From Cycas panzhihuaensis (taxonomy: Eukaryota; Cycadophyta), in contig CM041465.1 in NCBI GenBank assembly GCA_023213395.1, positions 169,639,741 through 169,703,740 on the forward strand: 64,000 nt of DNA, read 5' to 3'. The position numbers were made by a program, and so were the translations under genes. This document shows, piece after piece, positions 12,717-23,556 of this stretch. A model generated the notes under the pieces. It saw nothing but the letters and a program-made list of their open reading frames with translations. It was not told the DNA's origin and made no database searches. The number at the start of each line of letters is the position of its first letter. The stretch's first letter is position 1.

Positions 12717-14436
12717 AGGTCAAGGAAAAGATCCATTTAGTGTCTTGGGAGAGAGTTTGCCTCCCCAAATGGGTGGGTGGAAGAATAATGCTTCCGACAA
12801 GCAGGGTTCAGCAATATGGAGGAGACTTGTTTATGTGAGGAAGATGTTAGTGTAAAGGGTTCGATAGTGCCTAGGGGATGGAAACATAATTGACTTCTGG
12901 GAGGATATTTGGTGTGGTCGACTCAATTCAATAAAAGGTCGACCCTTGAACCCTTATAGGGTGTTTTTGAAAGTAATTACAGAAAAAAGGTGGAGAATTA
13001 TTACGAGTCTTTTGAGGACCAGAAGGTTTGGAAAAACTTTAAAGATATCCATTTTGAAGATGGGGAGCTTTATAAGGCAACTCTCAACGCAGAGATAAAT
13101 AAAATGTATATCCTCAGATTCCCCAAAAATGATTCTATGGTTTGGCCCAAATCCCCTTAGGGTCCTATATGGTCAAAATAGGTTACATGTTCCTGATATC
13201 TTAGAAAGATATTAGTGAAGATAAGATCCTTGGGGGAATATGGAAAATGGGCTTAATCCCTAAGATAACTATATTTTGGTGGTTGTGCCTTAAGAATAAG
13301 ATTCTTACCCTTGATAACTTAAGGAAAAGGGGGTTCGTGTTGGCTAACAGATGCATTCTCTTTCACTGGGAGGGGGAGTATATGGATCACATGTCTGTAC
13401 ATTACCCCTACTCCTGGGAGGTGTAGATGAGGTTAGGGAGATCCTTTGGGGTATCCTGGGTTTGAAAGACCCTGCTATTGCCTGGGTAAGCCCTTATAGG
13501 AGTAAGACCTTGAGCTCCTTATGGTTAAAGTCCTTTCCTACAATGCTATGGAATATTTGGAAACAAAGGAAGAGGCATACCTTTCAAGATAGAAGTTTAA
13601 ATGAAGTAAAACTTTATGGGTCTATAAAGGCTAGTTTAAAGGAGTCCCTTAAGGAAAAGGAGGAAGGCTTTATTCCACACGAGGAATGAAAGATTTTGGC
13701 AAGCTAGGGTATAGAGAACCTCAAGCATAGGGTTGATACGAAGAGGCAAGTAGTTTAGTCCCCCACATAGGAAGACTGGGTTAAAGTTAATTTTGATGGT
13801 GCATCTAAAGGAAATCCTAGAGAGGCAGGGGGAGGTGGGCTTTGTAGAGAAAATAGAGGTACAATTCTCTAGGGCTTTGCAAAATATTATAGCTCTAAGA
13901 CAAACCATAAGGCAGAGCTTGAAGTGATGATAAGAGATATTGATTTGGTCGGCCGTGAGGGGTATCCTAAAGTCATTCTGGAAGGGGACTCCTAAAACAT
14001 GATAAAAATATTTAAAGGAGAAGCAAAGATGGATTGGAAATATAGGGCCATGGTTAATGATGTCAAGGTGATACTTCAAAGGAGCGTAGGCATCATGATA
14101 GGTCATATCTACAGGGAAGGAAATAAGACAGTAGAGTGGCTAGCAAATTGGGGGGTACAATTCAGAAGGAACAAAATATGGAAGGATGATTTTCTAGTGG
14201 AGTTGTTGGGTCTAGTCAAGGAAGATATGGGGGGCTTTAGCAGTGATGCTATAGCAGTAAATTAGCCATTGGGCTTGTCATGGTAAGACAATAGGTTGAT
14301 AGTTTGGCATCTTATGACTAGCTAGGCCATGGGCTTATCATAGTGGATCTTTGTAGCCATTTTAGGTAGTTTGTGTAAACGGGTTGGGGTCCCCATTTAA
14401 TCCTCTCATTTATTTAGACCATACCAAAAAAATATG
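12717..14436 (+). pseudogene. L1-type LINE ORF2 3' half (zinc-binding RT tail and RNase H), 5' truncated
   Basis: After a short RT-tail piece, the zinc-binding RT domain reads WKMGLIPKITIFWWLCLKNK and LTLDNLRKRG near 13230-13340. A plant-type RNase H follows (VKVNFDGASKGNPREAGGGG near 13770-13850, then KAELEV, EGDS and HIYREGNKTVEWLANWG to about 14150). The 3' end is ataccaaaaaaatatg. It is flanked by ctcctcttaactc (10928-10940) and ctccttttaactc (14437-14449), a 13-bp target-site duplication with one mismatch, so it inserted into a gypsy 3' LTR. Stops interrupt all domains. B carries the matching copy at 45729-47342. Confidence 0.88.
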
Positions 14437-14773
14437 CTCCTTTTAACTCTCGTAGGTATATTTTATTGTAATATTGAGATGTGTGTATGTGATGCACACT
14501 TATTCATGTAAATATCCCATTGGTGGACTTAAGGGTTCTTTTATCTCATTGGTTTGAGTATGAGGTCAATTATATTATAAGTATATATTCATTCCTAGTG
14601 CAATAATTTAGAAGGTGATTATTTTCTCATATCTTTGTTATATTACATTTTATATATCATTTTTGTTTATTTCATTTGTTATTTTATCTTTAATCCTCAT
14701 ACTTGTACCATATGTTATGTTCATATTTTTCATTAGGATTTCAAAGGTAATATTTGAATCTGTATGTTTTAAT
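14437..14773 (+). repeat. 3' piece of the split gypsy 3' LTR
   Basis: It continues the LTR interrupted at 10940/12716, aligning with 8295-8619 of the 5' LTR. It ends at tgttttaata, aligned with the end of the 5' LTR. Confidence 0.8.
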
Positions 14774-15595
14774 AGTACAGGTTTATTATATGGCCTCTCC
14801 CTTTAGATGCTTTGCCCTTAAAAGCATCATAATACAAAATTATATATATCCACCACCTGCCGTTAGTATGTCATAGGTAGTGGTTTGTGATGATGAGGAG
14901 ATATTGTTGTTAAGAAAAAATACACAAGTCTACATTGATGGTGAAGTGGTCCTAAAAAGAATGACTCCTTTGTCTAACTATAAGAACCGAAAAAATATGG
15001 GTCTATAGTGTAATAATATAGAAATCCATAAAAATAAGAAGCCAAATACTCTTATAACCTAAATGATGATGGAGCCAACTTGATATTTACGCCTTCAAGT
15101 AAAGAGATTTCATCATGTTAATCCAAAGTAAAATTTACCTTATCTTATTTTTCTTCTTTTTTAACTTTCTTGTGCTTAGCCTTTTCTTCTAGAAGGGTGC
15201 TTTGATTAGGAATGAGTGTTTCAATATGTTGATGAAGTATTAAAATAAAGAGGTCCCAATTTGGCCCTTAGGTATTTTGGCATCACTCTTGTGCCTACGA
15301 TTAAAGGGCATCTTCCAATTGTTAAATACCTAAGCAAAGCTTATGATATTCTGTCAAGCCAAGTTTTTCAAAGTATGTAAGTATGGATGCAAGCTAGTTA
15401 TAAAAATTTGATAAAACCTTCAAGATTAAAATAAAGTAGCTCAATCCTACTTTCTTCATCATTTGAGTGATCTTGTTCTTATAGAACTATTTTATCCTAT
15501 AATAGATCATCTTGGTTTTAGATATTTTCTTTTGTGGAAGCTTTAATAGCTAAGCACATTCTTATTTCCCTTTGAAGTTTCATTTTAAATGATGT
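14774..15595 (-). pseudogene. Decayed minus-strand sequence, probable 3' part of a gypsy gag
   Basis: In B the equivalent (47681-48515) is continuous with a minus-strand gag-like remnant. Here the continuity is broken at 15595 by the Tat element. No ORF survives and translation is heavily interrupted. The assignment relies on the neighbouring part at 29800-30213. Confidence 0.35.
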
Positions 15596-18199
15596 TGTTT
15601 CCCAGCTACTGGGAATGGACTCGAGACACATCGACTCAGGTATGTTCAGGTATACGTTCTCACTTCTTCCTCCTCTTGTTTGAATGAGATTGTTTTAGCG
15701 TAGACTACTTGACATACGTTTCCCTGCCTGTATTGCTTCTCTGCCTGATCATAATGCATGTGCTTACAGCACACTCTCAGCCTATGATGACTCACAATGA
15801 GGGCATTCCTCAGCGAGTGTTACACCCCATATGGCGCACAGCCACCCACTCTGTCTCCACGACCTCCCAGGATGTTTCAACCGGTCATGTTTACCCTTGT
15901 TACGATATTTTGCTCGCGTTGTAGTCTCTCCCAAGTCCAATGTAATCCTTGGTTGAGACCCATTTCACTGTTTTGGCTACTTGCCCCTCACCTGGGTATT
16001 TCCCCAACTGCTCCAGCCTTAATTTATGCTTAATATTGACCCTAAAACCTTTATTTCTACTTTTTTATTTCTTTTTTTTTGTTTCCAGTCTGGTACCGCT
16101 TTAAACTTAGCGGTATCGCGATCTTTGCAGTGGTATCGCGAAGTTTACCACGGGACGACTATTTAAAATTTAAAAAAGAAGAACACGCGACAGTTTTCGC
16201 TTTTTTCGTGGAACTGCCACGTGGCACCTGTGCATTTACAGCGCCCTGACATCCCCAACGTTCACTTGTAGTGAACAGGGAATAAAGGGAGTTTTCCTCT
16301 TCATTTTGGAAGATCTTTTGTTCATTTTTATAATTTTTTGCTCAATTTATATAAAAACATACACAATCCTCACAGAAATCTGCTGCAAGGAGAAATACAC
16401 TACTGCTGGCTTACTTCCAGGGACCATTGCTGCCCCTACAGCTCACAAATAGTAGGATTTATATCTACTTGCAGGTTGCCAAGGCTTCAAAGAGGAGCAT
16501 CATCAAAATCTCTCAAAAGGCAAGCTACAAAGGCCCCAAAACTTACAGGAACAACTTCATATTTCTCTCCTTTCCAAAACCTGCCACTATAATCCACCAA
16601 AAGCTGGTGATTTCCTACTATTATTCTAGCAAACGCATGTTTGATATCTCTACTTCAAGGTACTCTTACATTCACTTGGTGATTGCTGTTATTTCTTTAT
16701 GTTTTTGAGGATAAACTCTTAGTTTATTTGCCCTCATATTGCTGTACCCAGTTAGCATTACTTTCTTGTTTCTTAGCATAATATTGCTTCTCCAAATCAT
16801 CCTAACAAACCTATTCTTAGGTGGCTGTTGCAAAGGGGTAACACAAAGAGAGTTTGAGGGAGGAAGGTGGGGTTTCGTCCCCCTTGTTGTCCTTCTCTCC
16901 AAGGGTTCCGTCCCTTATTCTCTTTCCCTTTGCCTTTAGTGCCTTCCTAGGAATTGGGTTAGGGAGTTTGGGAACTTACTTTTAGAGCCAAACCGGCGTT
17001 GGCAGCCCATTGCCACACCGGTTCTAGATTTCCATCCATCAGTTTTGGGCATTGCATAAGCCCTAGAACCTCTCCTTACTGGTTAACAGTTTGCCACTAA
17101 CCCAATTTGACAATTTGTTGTTCGTAGCATCTCGCTCTTTGGGCGTTTGCATACCTTTCAGTTGCCTTCTTCTTTCCCATTATTCGCTACCCCGTGTCCT
17201 TGTTGTGAGCTTGTTACTCTTCCCAAGACTAAGTGGAGGTTCTTTGTGGGTGAGTTAGCCATTCCGAGGCGATACTCTTCGTTTTTGGGTGTCATTTGCA
17301 GTATTTGTTGCGGGAGTTTTGTTGAATGTTCTTTTATTGCATAATAATACATAGATGCTTGGCTTAGTTTGATATCGTTTCTGCTAAGTTTAGCATATAT
17401 ACTTGACATATTTTTGTGGCCCCTCTTCCGAGAGGGAGATACTCGTCCAGTTGACTTGCAGGACCTTGCATTGGTGGAGTTACATGTAGGACGAAACCCG
17501 TTGCAGGTTAATTCTACATTTAGTGTTTTTTTGTCATTTCCAGTTATTGGTTTTTTTTTGTTTTACTTTTGCATGCATAAGGGGAGGTAAGCTTGCCCCT
17601 CGTCGGTTGCTCGCGGCAATCATTGCCGACTGGTGTTGCATGCGTGGCAAGTGGAGCAGGAGACAAAGATGCGAGTAGCACTCCATTCGGATGCCGGGTC
17701 CAAGTATTTTCCTTGTCCCTGTGTATTTTCTTTATACTGTTGTCTTTTATGCACGTGCTTGCGTAGGTACAAACATATAAGGAATTGAAATGGGAAAGGA
17801 ACATATTTTTTTTACTTTGCATTACTTGTATCTATTGGTTAGTCTAGTATACTTAGCTAATTTACTTCGTGTTAGAGTTACCTACACTTTTCTCCCTTTT
17901 CCAACCTGCACCTAGATGACACACCTTACTTGCATTCCCATCCTCGTGTTGCCTTCTCACTTCGTTGAGAAGACGCGCGTGCTAGGTTCTTTCCTCCTCT
18001 TCCCGGCCATCCGAGGGGTAGGAAGGCCTTGCTTTGTGTGGCTACCTGGAAGCAACCAGACACCTCTGTAGTTCTGAATCCATGCTCTAACACACGGACG
18101 CCCTGCGAGGTGAAGTCCTTACCGTTTAGCCTGACTTAGTTTTACACAGTCCATTCCCTTTGCTAAACGTAAGGATACCATCCCGTGGGTAGCGTTTCA
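15596..18199 (+). repeat. 5' LTR of the Tat-like element
   Basis: 2604 bp with terminal tg and ca, collinear with 27194-29799. Short ORFs inside it are not conserved between the two LTRs. It contains a hairpin-prone GC-rich patch at 16090-16155 with taaacttagcggta (16102-16115), a string that recurs in the antisense gene leader at 25361. Confidence 0.92.
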
Positions 18200-18200
18200 C

Positions 18201-18220
18201 TAGCGACCACACTGGGGAAC
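18201..18220 (+). other. Primer binding site, Arg tRNA type (one base decayed)
   Basis: tagcgaccacactggggaac lies one base after the LTR. From memory, many large plant Tat/Ogre elements have tggcgac...ctggggac here, complementary to an arginine tRNA 3' end. The tgg is now tag. Confidence 0.6.
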
Positions 18221-18464
18221 TGCCAGTAAGGGAACTAGTTTCGCTTCCCCTTTTCATTGGTGTTCTTGCCTTTAGGTAGCCTTCTTATCCTGCTTTTCAG
18301 TTGGGCAGCCCCCAACATCTTTGTTTCATACTCCTTTCACTTTCTTCTAACAACGCTCGTAAAGGCGTTGCATGTGACGTTTCTCACGTCGCTTGTGAGG
18401 TTTGTTGTCGTTGTTAGAAGACCCCTCGCCTTGTTCCCTTCCATTGTCGGATCCCGATTCGACA

Positions 18465-20399
18465 ATGGAAGATTACCCGTCTGATTGGGCTTACTATACC
18501 ATGGCCTCGAGAACTCAAGAGTTTCCCGCGTCCATTCTGGGATCCACCCACGAGGGTGATGATTCCATCTATTATCCGGGTGACCAGTTTCACCCCTCTG
18601 ACTTTCATTATTCTGCTCATGCAGCAGAAGATTCACCTCCTCATGAGACTTACCATCCTATTGGTGAATCTTATGAGGAGCGCCCTGAGGGGTCCCTGAC
18701 ATTTGAGATCCCATCGACCTCGTATGGCTACGGGGATACCCCTCCTGCCGACGTGGTTGAACAGCTCAGCGAGTACTTTCGAGCAACTCGCCATCAACCA
18801 CGTCCCAGGTGGTTTGAAGAAGCTCTGTGCGGTGTAGTTTCTTCTTCATCTGTACCTACGCCTCCTATAACACATGACTCTTCTACCCGTATGCATTTGT
18901 CCCATGCCGTGTCTACATCGGCTCCCAGGACAAGTGTTGCACCATCCATTCCTAGCCACAATCCTTCTTCTTCAGGACCCATTCACGGAATGTCCTTCCC
19001 CCAGCTTGGGGTTAGCATGCCATTTCCGAGTCAAACGAATGCGCCGCCTTCAAACGTGACACATGTGTTTCCTAGTAGGCCTCGAGGTCCTACTAATACT
19101 GTTGCTATCAACTATGTAGGACCTGCTCCTACATACGTTCAAAACTCATCTGGTGGTCTGTCCCTCTACTTACCCCCAGGTTATGCATCCCAACCTTGGG
19201 GGCAGGGTAGGGGAAACCATCTCCCTGCTTATGGGGTGGACCCGTTACACCCATATGGGGTTGCACCACCTACGGGTGGCCCATATAAGCAGAATCCGGT
19301 CCCGCACCGCTCGTTTCTGCCATCTAGCGCAACTCCTGTTGCCACGCCTTCACAAGGAAACATACCTCCCTTCCAAGATGTTTATCCGCAATCTCCTTTC
19401 CAATAAGAGGTGTTGCTCCAAGGAGAGATGGGTTTACCACCACCATCTATTCTTGTTTCTTTACCAGTCATCGATCCTTTGGCCCATGTAAGGACACGTC
19501 CTTTCATGGACTACAGATCAACGCCGCTATCCGTTAAGGTGCTAAGGACTAACCTACCGCCTCACCCTCCTAAAATTCTCAAATTCAACGGAACTTTATT
19601 GCAAGACCCAACCGAGCATGTGCATAGTTTCTCTATGGCGTGCATAGACTACTGGGCTTACAACCATATTCTAATGAAGCTATTTATGTGATCCTTGCAG
19701 GGTGACGCCCTTAAGTGGTTTCATCATCTCCCTGTTCATTCCATTGCTTTATTCTAGCAATTGGTGGACGAGTTTGCTAATTATTTTGACATAGCCTATC
19801 CATTCAAGAGTGGAATGAAAGTGATCTTGTCGCTCAAACAAGGTCATCATGAAATGAATCGTGACTTTGTGCGATGGTTTCATGATCTCCTTCACTCTAC
19901 CAAGGCCATGTTGCCTAAAGAGTTGAAGCGAGATCTCTTCGTCAATATACTTCGTCCCAAAGTGCATGTGGAGGTCCTCAAAATGGAGGCAACCACATGT
20001 GACTCCGCGATCATAAAGTGCTTGGCGTAAGAGGCTATTGAGATCCAAGCCAGACTCAAGAGGACTCTTAAGCCCTCACAACGTCATGAGGCACCTCCCC
20101 CAGCGAAGGAAACCAAACCTTTGCAACCTATCTGATCTACCTTTCATCCTATCGAGAGGACTTTAGACCCCCTCACTTCCGTTATATGCACATTCGAGCG
20201 CACGATGAAGGAGCTTAAACTCCAATCCCCTTCATCGCCAACCTCCCATAAACCAATTCAGCAAGCTTCCCGTGCAGTTCCCCCCAAAGGGGGTAACACC
20301 CAACCTTCTCAAGTAAGGAGAGTCGATCCTCCCCTTGAGAAGAGGTGGTGTTCTATCCACGGGAAATGTTTCCATGATGATTCGCATTGTCGGGCGTAA
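18465..20399 (+). pseudogene. Gag of the Tat-like element
   Basis: One frame runs from ATG 18465 (MEDYPSDWAYYTMAS) to 20399 with only a few stops: TAA 19404, TGA 19689, TAG near 19755, TAG or TAA at about 20028 and 20133. The N-terminal 300 residues are Ser/Pro/Gly rich and disordered-looking. The retrotransposon gag domain follows (about 19560-20040: ILKFNGTLLQDPTEHVHSF, then GDALKWFHHLPV, then LKQGHHEMNRDFVRWFHDL). Near the end, RWCSIHGKCFHDDSHCRA is a Cys/His zinc-knuckle-like motif. Gag builds the particle and binds the RNA. The upstream ATG at 18402 is in frame, but the 18465 start looks more natural; this is not certain. Stops are compatible with CAG to TAG and CGA to TGA decay. Confidence 0.85.
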
Positions 20400-21480
20400 C
20401 ACCCACGTGATGGCCCACTGCGCGATTCATCCCCTAGACGGGCGTCAAGGCCTAATCTTGATTAACCTGTTCATAGAGATCCATTTCCCAAACATGGGGA
20501 ACACGATCGTAATATTCAACAGAGGAACAACCGAATCGGGATAGATCTCCCGATTCTTACCCTTCGCATGGTAGAGGGAAGGGTGCACGAGGTTCATCTT
20601 CCTCTTCGCGCTCCCCTGACCGCCGTGCTCCTTCGCCTTCGTGGTCTCGTAATAAAGGAAAAAAGGTGATCCAGATGCTTGAGACCACTCCCCTCTATGC
20701 CTTGACTCGGTCTCAAGTCGCAAAAGAGGCAACTGGCACCTCTACTTCTACATTACACCTTGATCCTCCTTCAGAAGCCGTTCCTCCGGAGATTCCTGTG
20801 CTTCCCAAGAGTATTCCCGTCCGCCCCGGTCGCTTCAACTTTAAGAGAGCCCTTACCCAACCCACCGGGTGGGGTAAGCCCTTCTTTGTAGTCGAAGAGC
20901 TTCTTACCATGGCTGCCAGGATGTCTATCATGGATGTCTTGAGAAACTGCCCCAAGCAACGAACGCTCCTCTTGGAAGCTCTAGGATCGAATGACGCACC
21001 TGTTCATGCTTTGGGCATAACCTAAAGTTACAAACCGTCATCTCCTTTGATCCCAGAGATCTTCCCCCAGCCTGTGGAAGGGAACGCTAATGGAACTTCC
21101 CTTTCATAATTACCATAGATACTCCCGATTGCACTTTGCGAAGAACCGTCGTAGACAACGGTTCTTCCATTAATACCATGCCCTTGCGCGTCATGCAAGA
21201 GCTTGGCATTTTCGCCTTGGAACCTATTCCATGACGATGTCAGGGTTACAACGGTAGTGAGAAGACTCCCCTGGGATCTGTCTCGATACCTCTTACCCTC
21301 GAGGATAAGACTGTCCTTGCCGACATCGTTGTCCTCGATGTGGACGTCGATTATAACCTCCTTCTGGGTCAACCATGGCTTGACCAAATAGGAGCCGTGT
21401 GTTCCACCCGTTGGGGGTAACTTAAGTTTGTCCATAACAGATAAATAAGAGTTATCTCTCACGAGCGACCACTTGCAAAA
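20400..21480 (+). pseudogene. Gag-pol spacer and aspartic protease
   Basis: After a frameshift, 20666-21025 holds the conserved pre-protease stretch (MSIMDVLRNCPKQRTLLLEA, like the isvWdLLmsSpeHR type of plant gypsy elements). A second frameshift leads into the protease frame: VISFDPRDLPP at about 21030, active-site VDNGSSINTMPL at 21148-21183, then YNLLLGQPWLDQIGAV at about 21352-21400. DNGS is the usual variant of DTGS in this lineage. Stops at about 21231 and 21418 inactivate it. The enzyme would process the Gag-Pol polyprotein. Confidence 0.85.
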
Positions 21481-22455
21481 CAAACTAGATCTTCTACCCA
21501 GGTGAGCCATGGCCATACAGAGGGAAACAAATGCCCTTCTGAATATGCCTCATCCTGCTCGATCGCTATCCCCGATCCCTCTTGTCATGAAGAAGATCCC
21601 ACATCTTCTTCTTCTGACCTAACTCGTTTTGCCCCCATCCGCGTCAGAAGCTATGGATACCTCACCATGTTTGATGGCGACGAGTCCCATAGTGAGGATG
21701 AGCACCTTCCTCACCTGATTTCCTTCCTTCGCGCTAGTAGGAGGCTTTCTTCTAGTTCTAGGTCTCCTGCTAGGACCCCTTTTGTTATAGAGCCCGATCA
21801 CTTTCACATGTCGCATGTCATCGTGCACGTTGGTCATCAGGCTCCTAGCTCTTCCATTCCATCACCTTCCGCAGGTGATGGTGTTAAGAGTTTCCCTCTT
21901 GCTTTTTACGAGGGATCTCTCCTTAACTCTCCCTTAGAGTCCCTTAGGGATGTTGGGCAGCTTACAGGTTGTACTGATCCTATCGCTCCCATGCCATTCC
22001 GCACCTCGTCCATTCGAAGTTAGGTCATCCATGGGGTGGACTACTTCGAGGACGACAAGGCTTTGCTGGAGCACTTAGCCGGCTCCATGCCCTGTTTACT
22101 TTCTGGTCACCATAAGCTTGGCCACCAGAAGATCCTAGCGATTGGGTCTATATTAGCTGACCCAATCCCTTCTTCTGTTTCGTCTCTTCCTGTTGATCTT
22201 GCCTCCCTCCATTTTGAGGAGGGGAATGCTATGTGCATGGAGGCAACTCAGGACATAGTCTTTGCTCCCGACAAGATCATCAAGGTAGGGGCGGAGTGTA
22301 CTCCTGATGAAGTGAGGGAATACTCCCTCCTATTCTAGGAATTCCACGATGTATTCATATGGGACTACTCCGACATGAAGGGAATTGACCCCTCCATCGT
22401 CACGCATAACCTTACGACTATTCCTGATGCTCGCTATGCTCCAAAACAAGCCTAA
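21481..22455 (+). pseudogene. Protease-RT linker and first ~40 codons of reverse transcriptase, then truncated
   Basis: The protease frame continues with stops at 22021 and 22336 through a Ser/Pro-rich linker. It then reads FHDVFIWDYSDMKGIDPSIV at about 22339-22398 and ARYAPKQA at 22432-22455. This is the well-known N-terminal start of plant gypsy RT (DVFAWSYEDMPGLDP type). The frame then stops at the start of a tandem repeat. No YxDD, RNase H or integrase follows anywhere in the element. The element therefore could not reverse transcribe or integrate itself and would need a helper. Confidence 0.82.
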
Positions 22456-22792
22456 ACTACCATTTTGAATTATTCCCATTCTTCCCAACCATGGGTAGAA
22501 TGACAATTTGAGATGCATTCTCCCTTTTCTTCTGGTTCCTCTCGTGGAACCTGTGTTCCCATTTCCTTTGGAACTTTGTCCTCATGTTTGGGCATCCCCC
22601 AATTAGGATGATGCTCTGAAACAAGCCTAAACTACCATTTTAAATTATTCCCATTTCTCCCAATCACGGGTGCAATGGCAATTTAAGATGGATTCTCGCT
22701 TTTCCTCTTGGTTCCTCCCGTGGAACCCATGTTTTTATTTCCTCTCGGGAACCTTTCGTCTTCCTACTTGGGCATCCCCTGGTTAGGACGAT
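22438..22792 (+). repeat. Two tandem copies of a ~178-bp unit at the RT breakpoint
   Basis: Copy 1 is 22438-22612 and copy 2 is 22613-22792; a third partial start gctttgga is at 22793. The unit begins with gctccaaaacaagcc, which is the last coding part of the RT fragment (APKQA). The repeat thus incorporates the broken RT end. Confidence 0.85.
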
Positions 22793-23091
22793 GCTTTGGA
22801 GTACCATTACTCCTCTCTCTCTTGCTTGTTGTTTCCTTCGTATATTCTGCTATGCTCTTCCATGGACGTACATGTCACTCTATTCTCTAACCTCACACCT
22901 CTCTATCACCTCTACTTACGGTGGATATGTGTGCTCCTGTTAGACATATAGCCATACATGGAAGGAAATACATGCATCTTACAACAAAATAATTACAACA
23001 AAATATTTACAACATACAAAACAAAGTATACATGCTATCTGCCATACATGATATATACGCCATTTCATATCAAAATGGGGTTCCAATTACC

Positions 23092-23179
<88 letters not shown>

Positions 23180-23556
23180 AAAATTATATGTTACATCATA
23201 CATATGGGAAGCCGGTATCCTTGCAGGGGGGTTACAATCATATGAGCCTATATATGACCCCCTAGAGGCCCATGCTTTCCCCTGTTAAAACTATGTACAT
23301 ATCTCCTGCGCTACTGCTGCCCTGCTCCTAGGGCACCATCTCCTGGCCTGTGTGATCCCTCTCTTGGGGACCACATCCCTCTGAGGCTCCTCCTAGGCCT
23401 CTACGAGCTACCTGCCTCGCTCCCCTCATCGTGTGGTCATCTCGAGGTCGTAGCTGCTATATGGGTGTACGTCCTGCTCCTGCTCGACCTCGACGCTACC
23501 TAGTCTATGAGCTAATCATATCTGGCCTGGATACGATCCCTCTCTCCCTCTACTCC
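22793..23556. other. Non-coding spacer with (TA)n microsatellite and 3' end of the antisense gene
   Basis: 22793-23093 shows no coding signal. 23094-23174 is a perfect TA repeat of about 40 units. From about 23300 to 23556 the minus strand still reads in the frame of the antisense gene, with added stops (GVEGERDRIQARYD and further), and probably holds its C-terminus. Confidence 0.6.
23094..23174. repeat. (TA)n microsatellite
   Basis: Uninterrupted at/ta dinucleotide run of about 81 bases between tccaattacccc and catcaaaaatt. Confidence 0.95.

Larger units (their letters stand above)
9671..13095 (+). repeat. 1.78-kb tandem duplication across a retroelement/LINE junction
   Basis: Copy 1 (9671-11446) and copy 2 (11447 to about 13095) both begin tctatcagtc and run collinearly through the same interior, PPT, LTR fragment and LINE start. 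Copy 2 lacks about 126 bp present in copy 1 (around 11005-11130). Copy 1 ends abruptly inside the LINE, and only copy 2 continues into the rest of it. The duplication therefore happened after the LINE had inserted. Confidence 0.9.

Noticed and set aside
14774-15595. Host protein gene
   Set aside because: No open frame; continuity with a gag-like remnant in copy B explains it.
21028-21516. 162-codon minus-strand ORF
   Set aside because: It is antisense to the clear protease domain and lacks any motif.
22958-23265. ORFs containing long Tyr-Ile runs
   Set aside because: They are translations of the (TA)n microsatellite.
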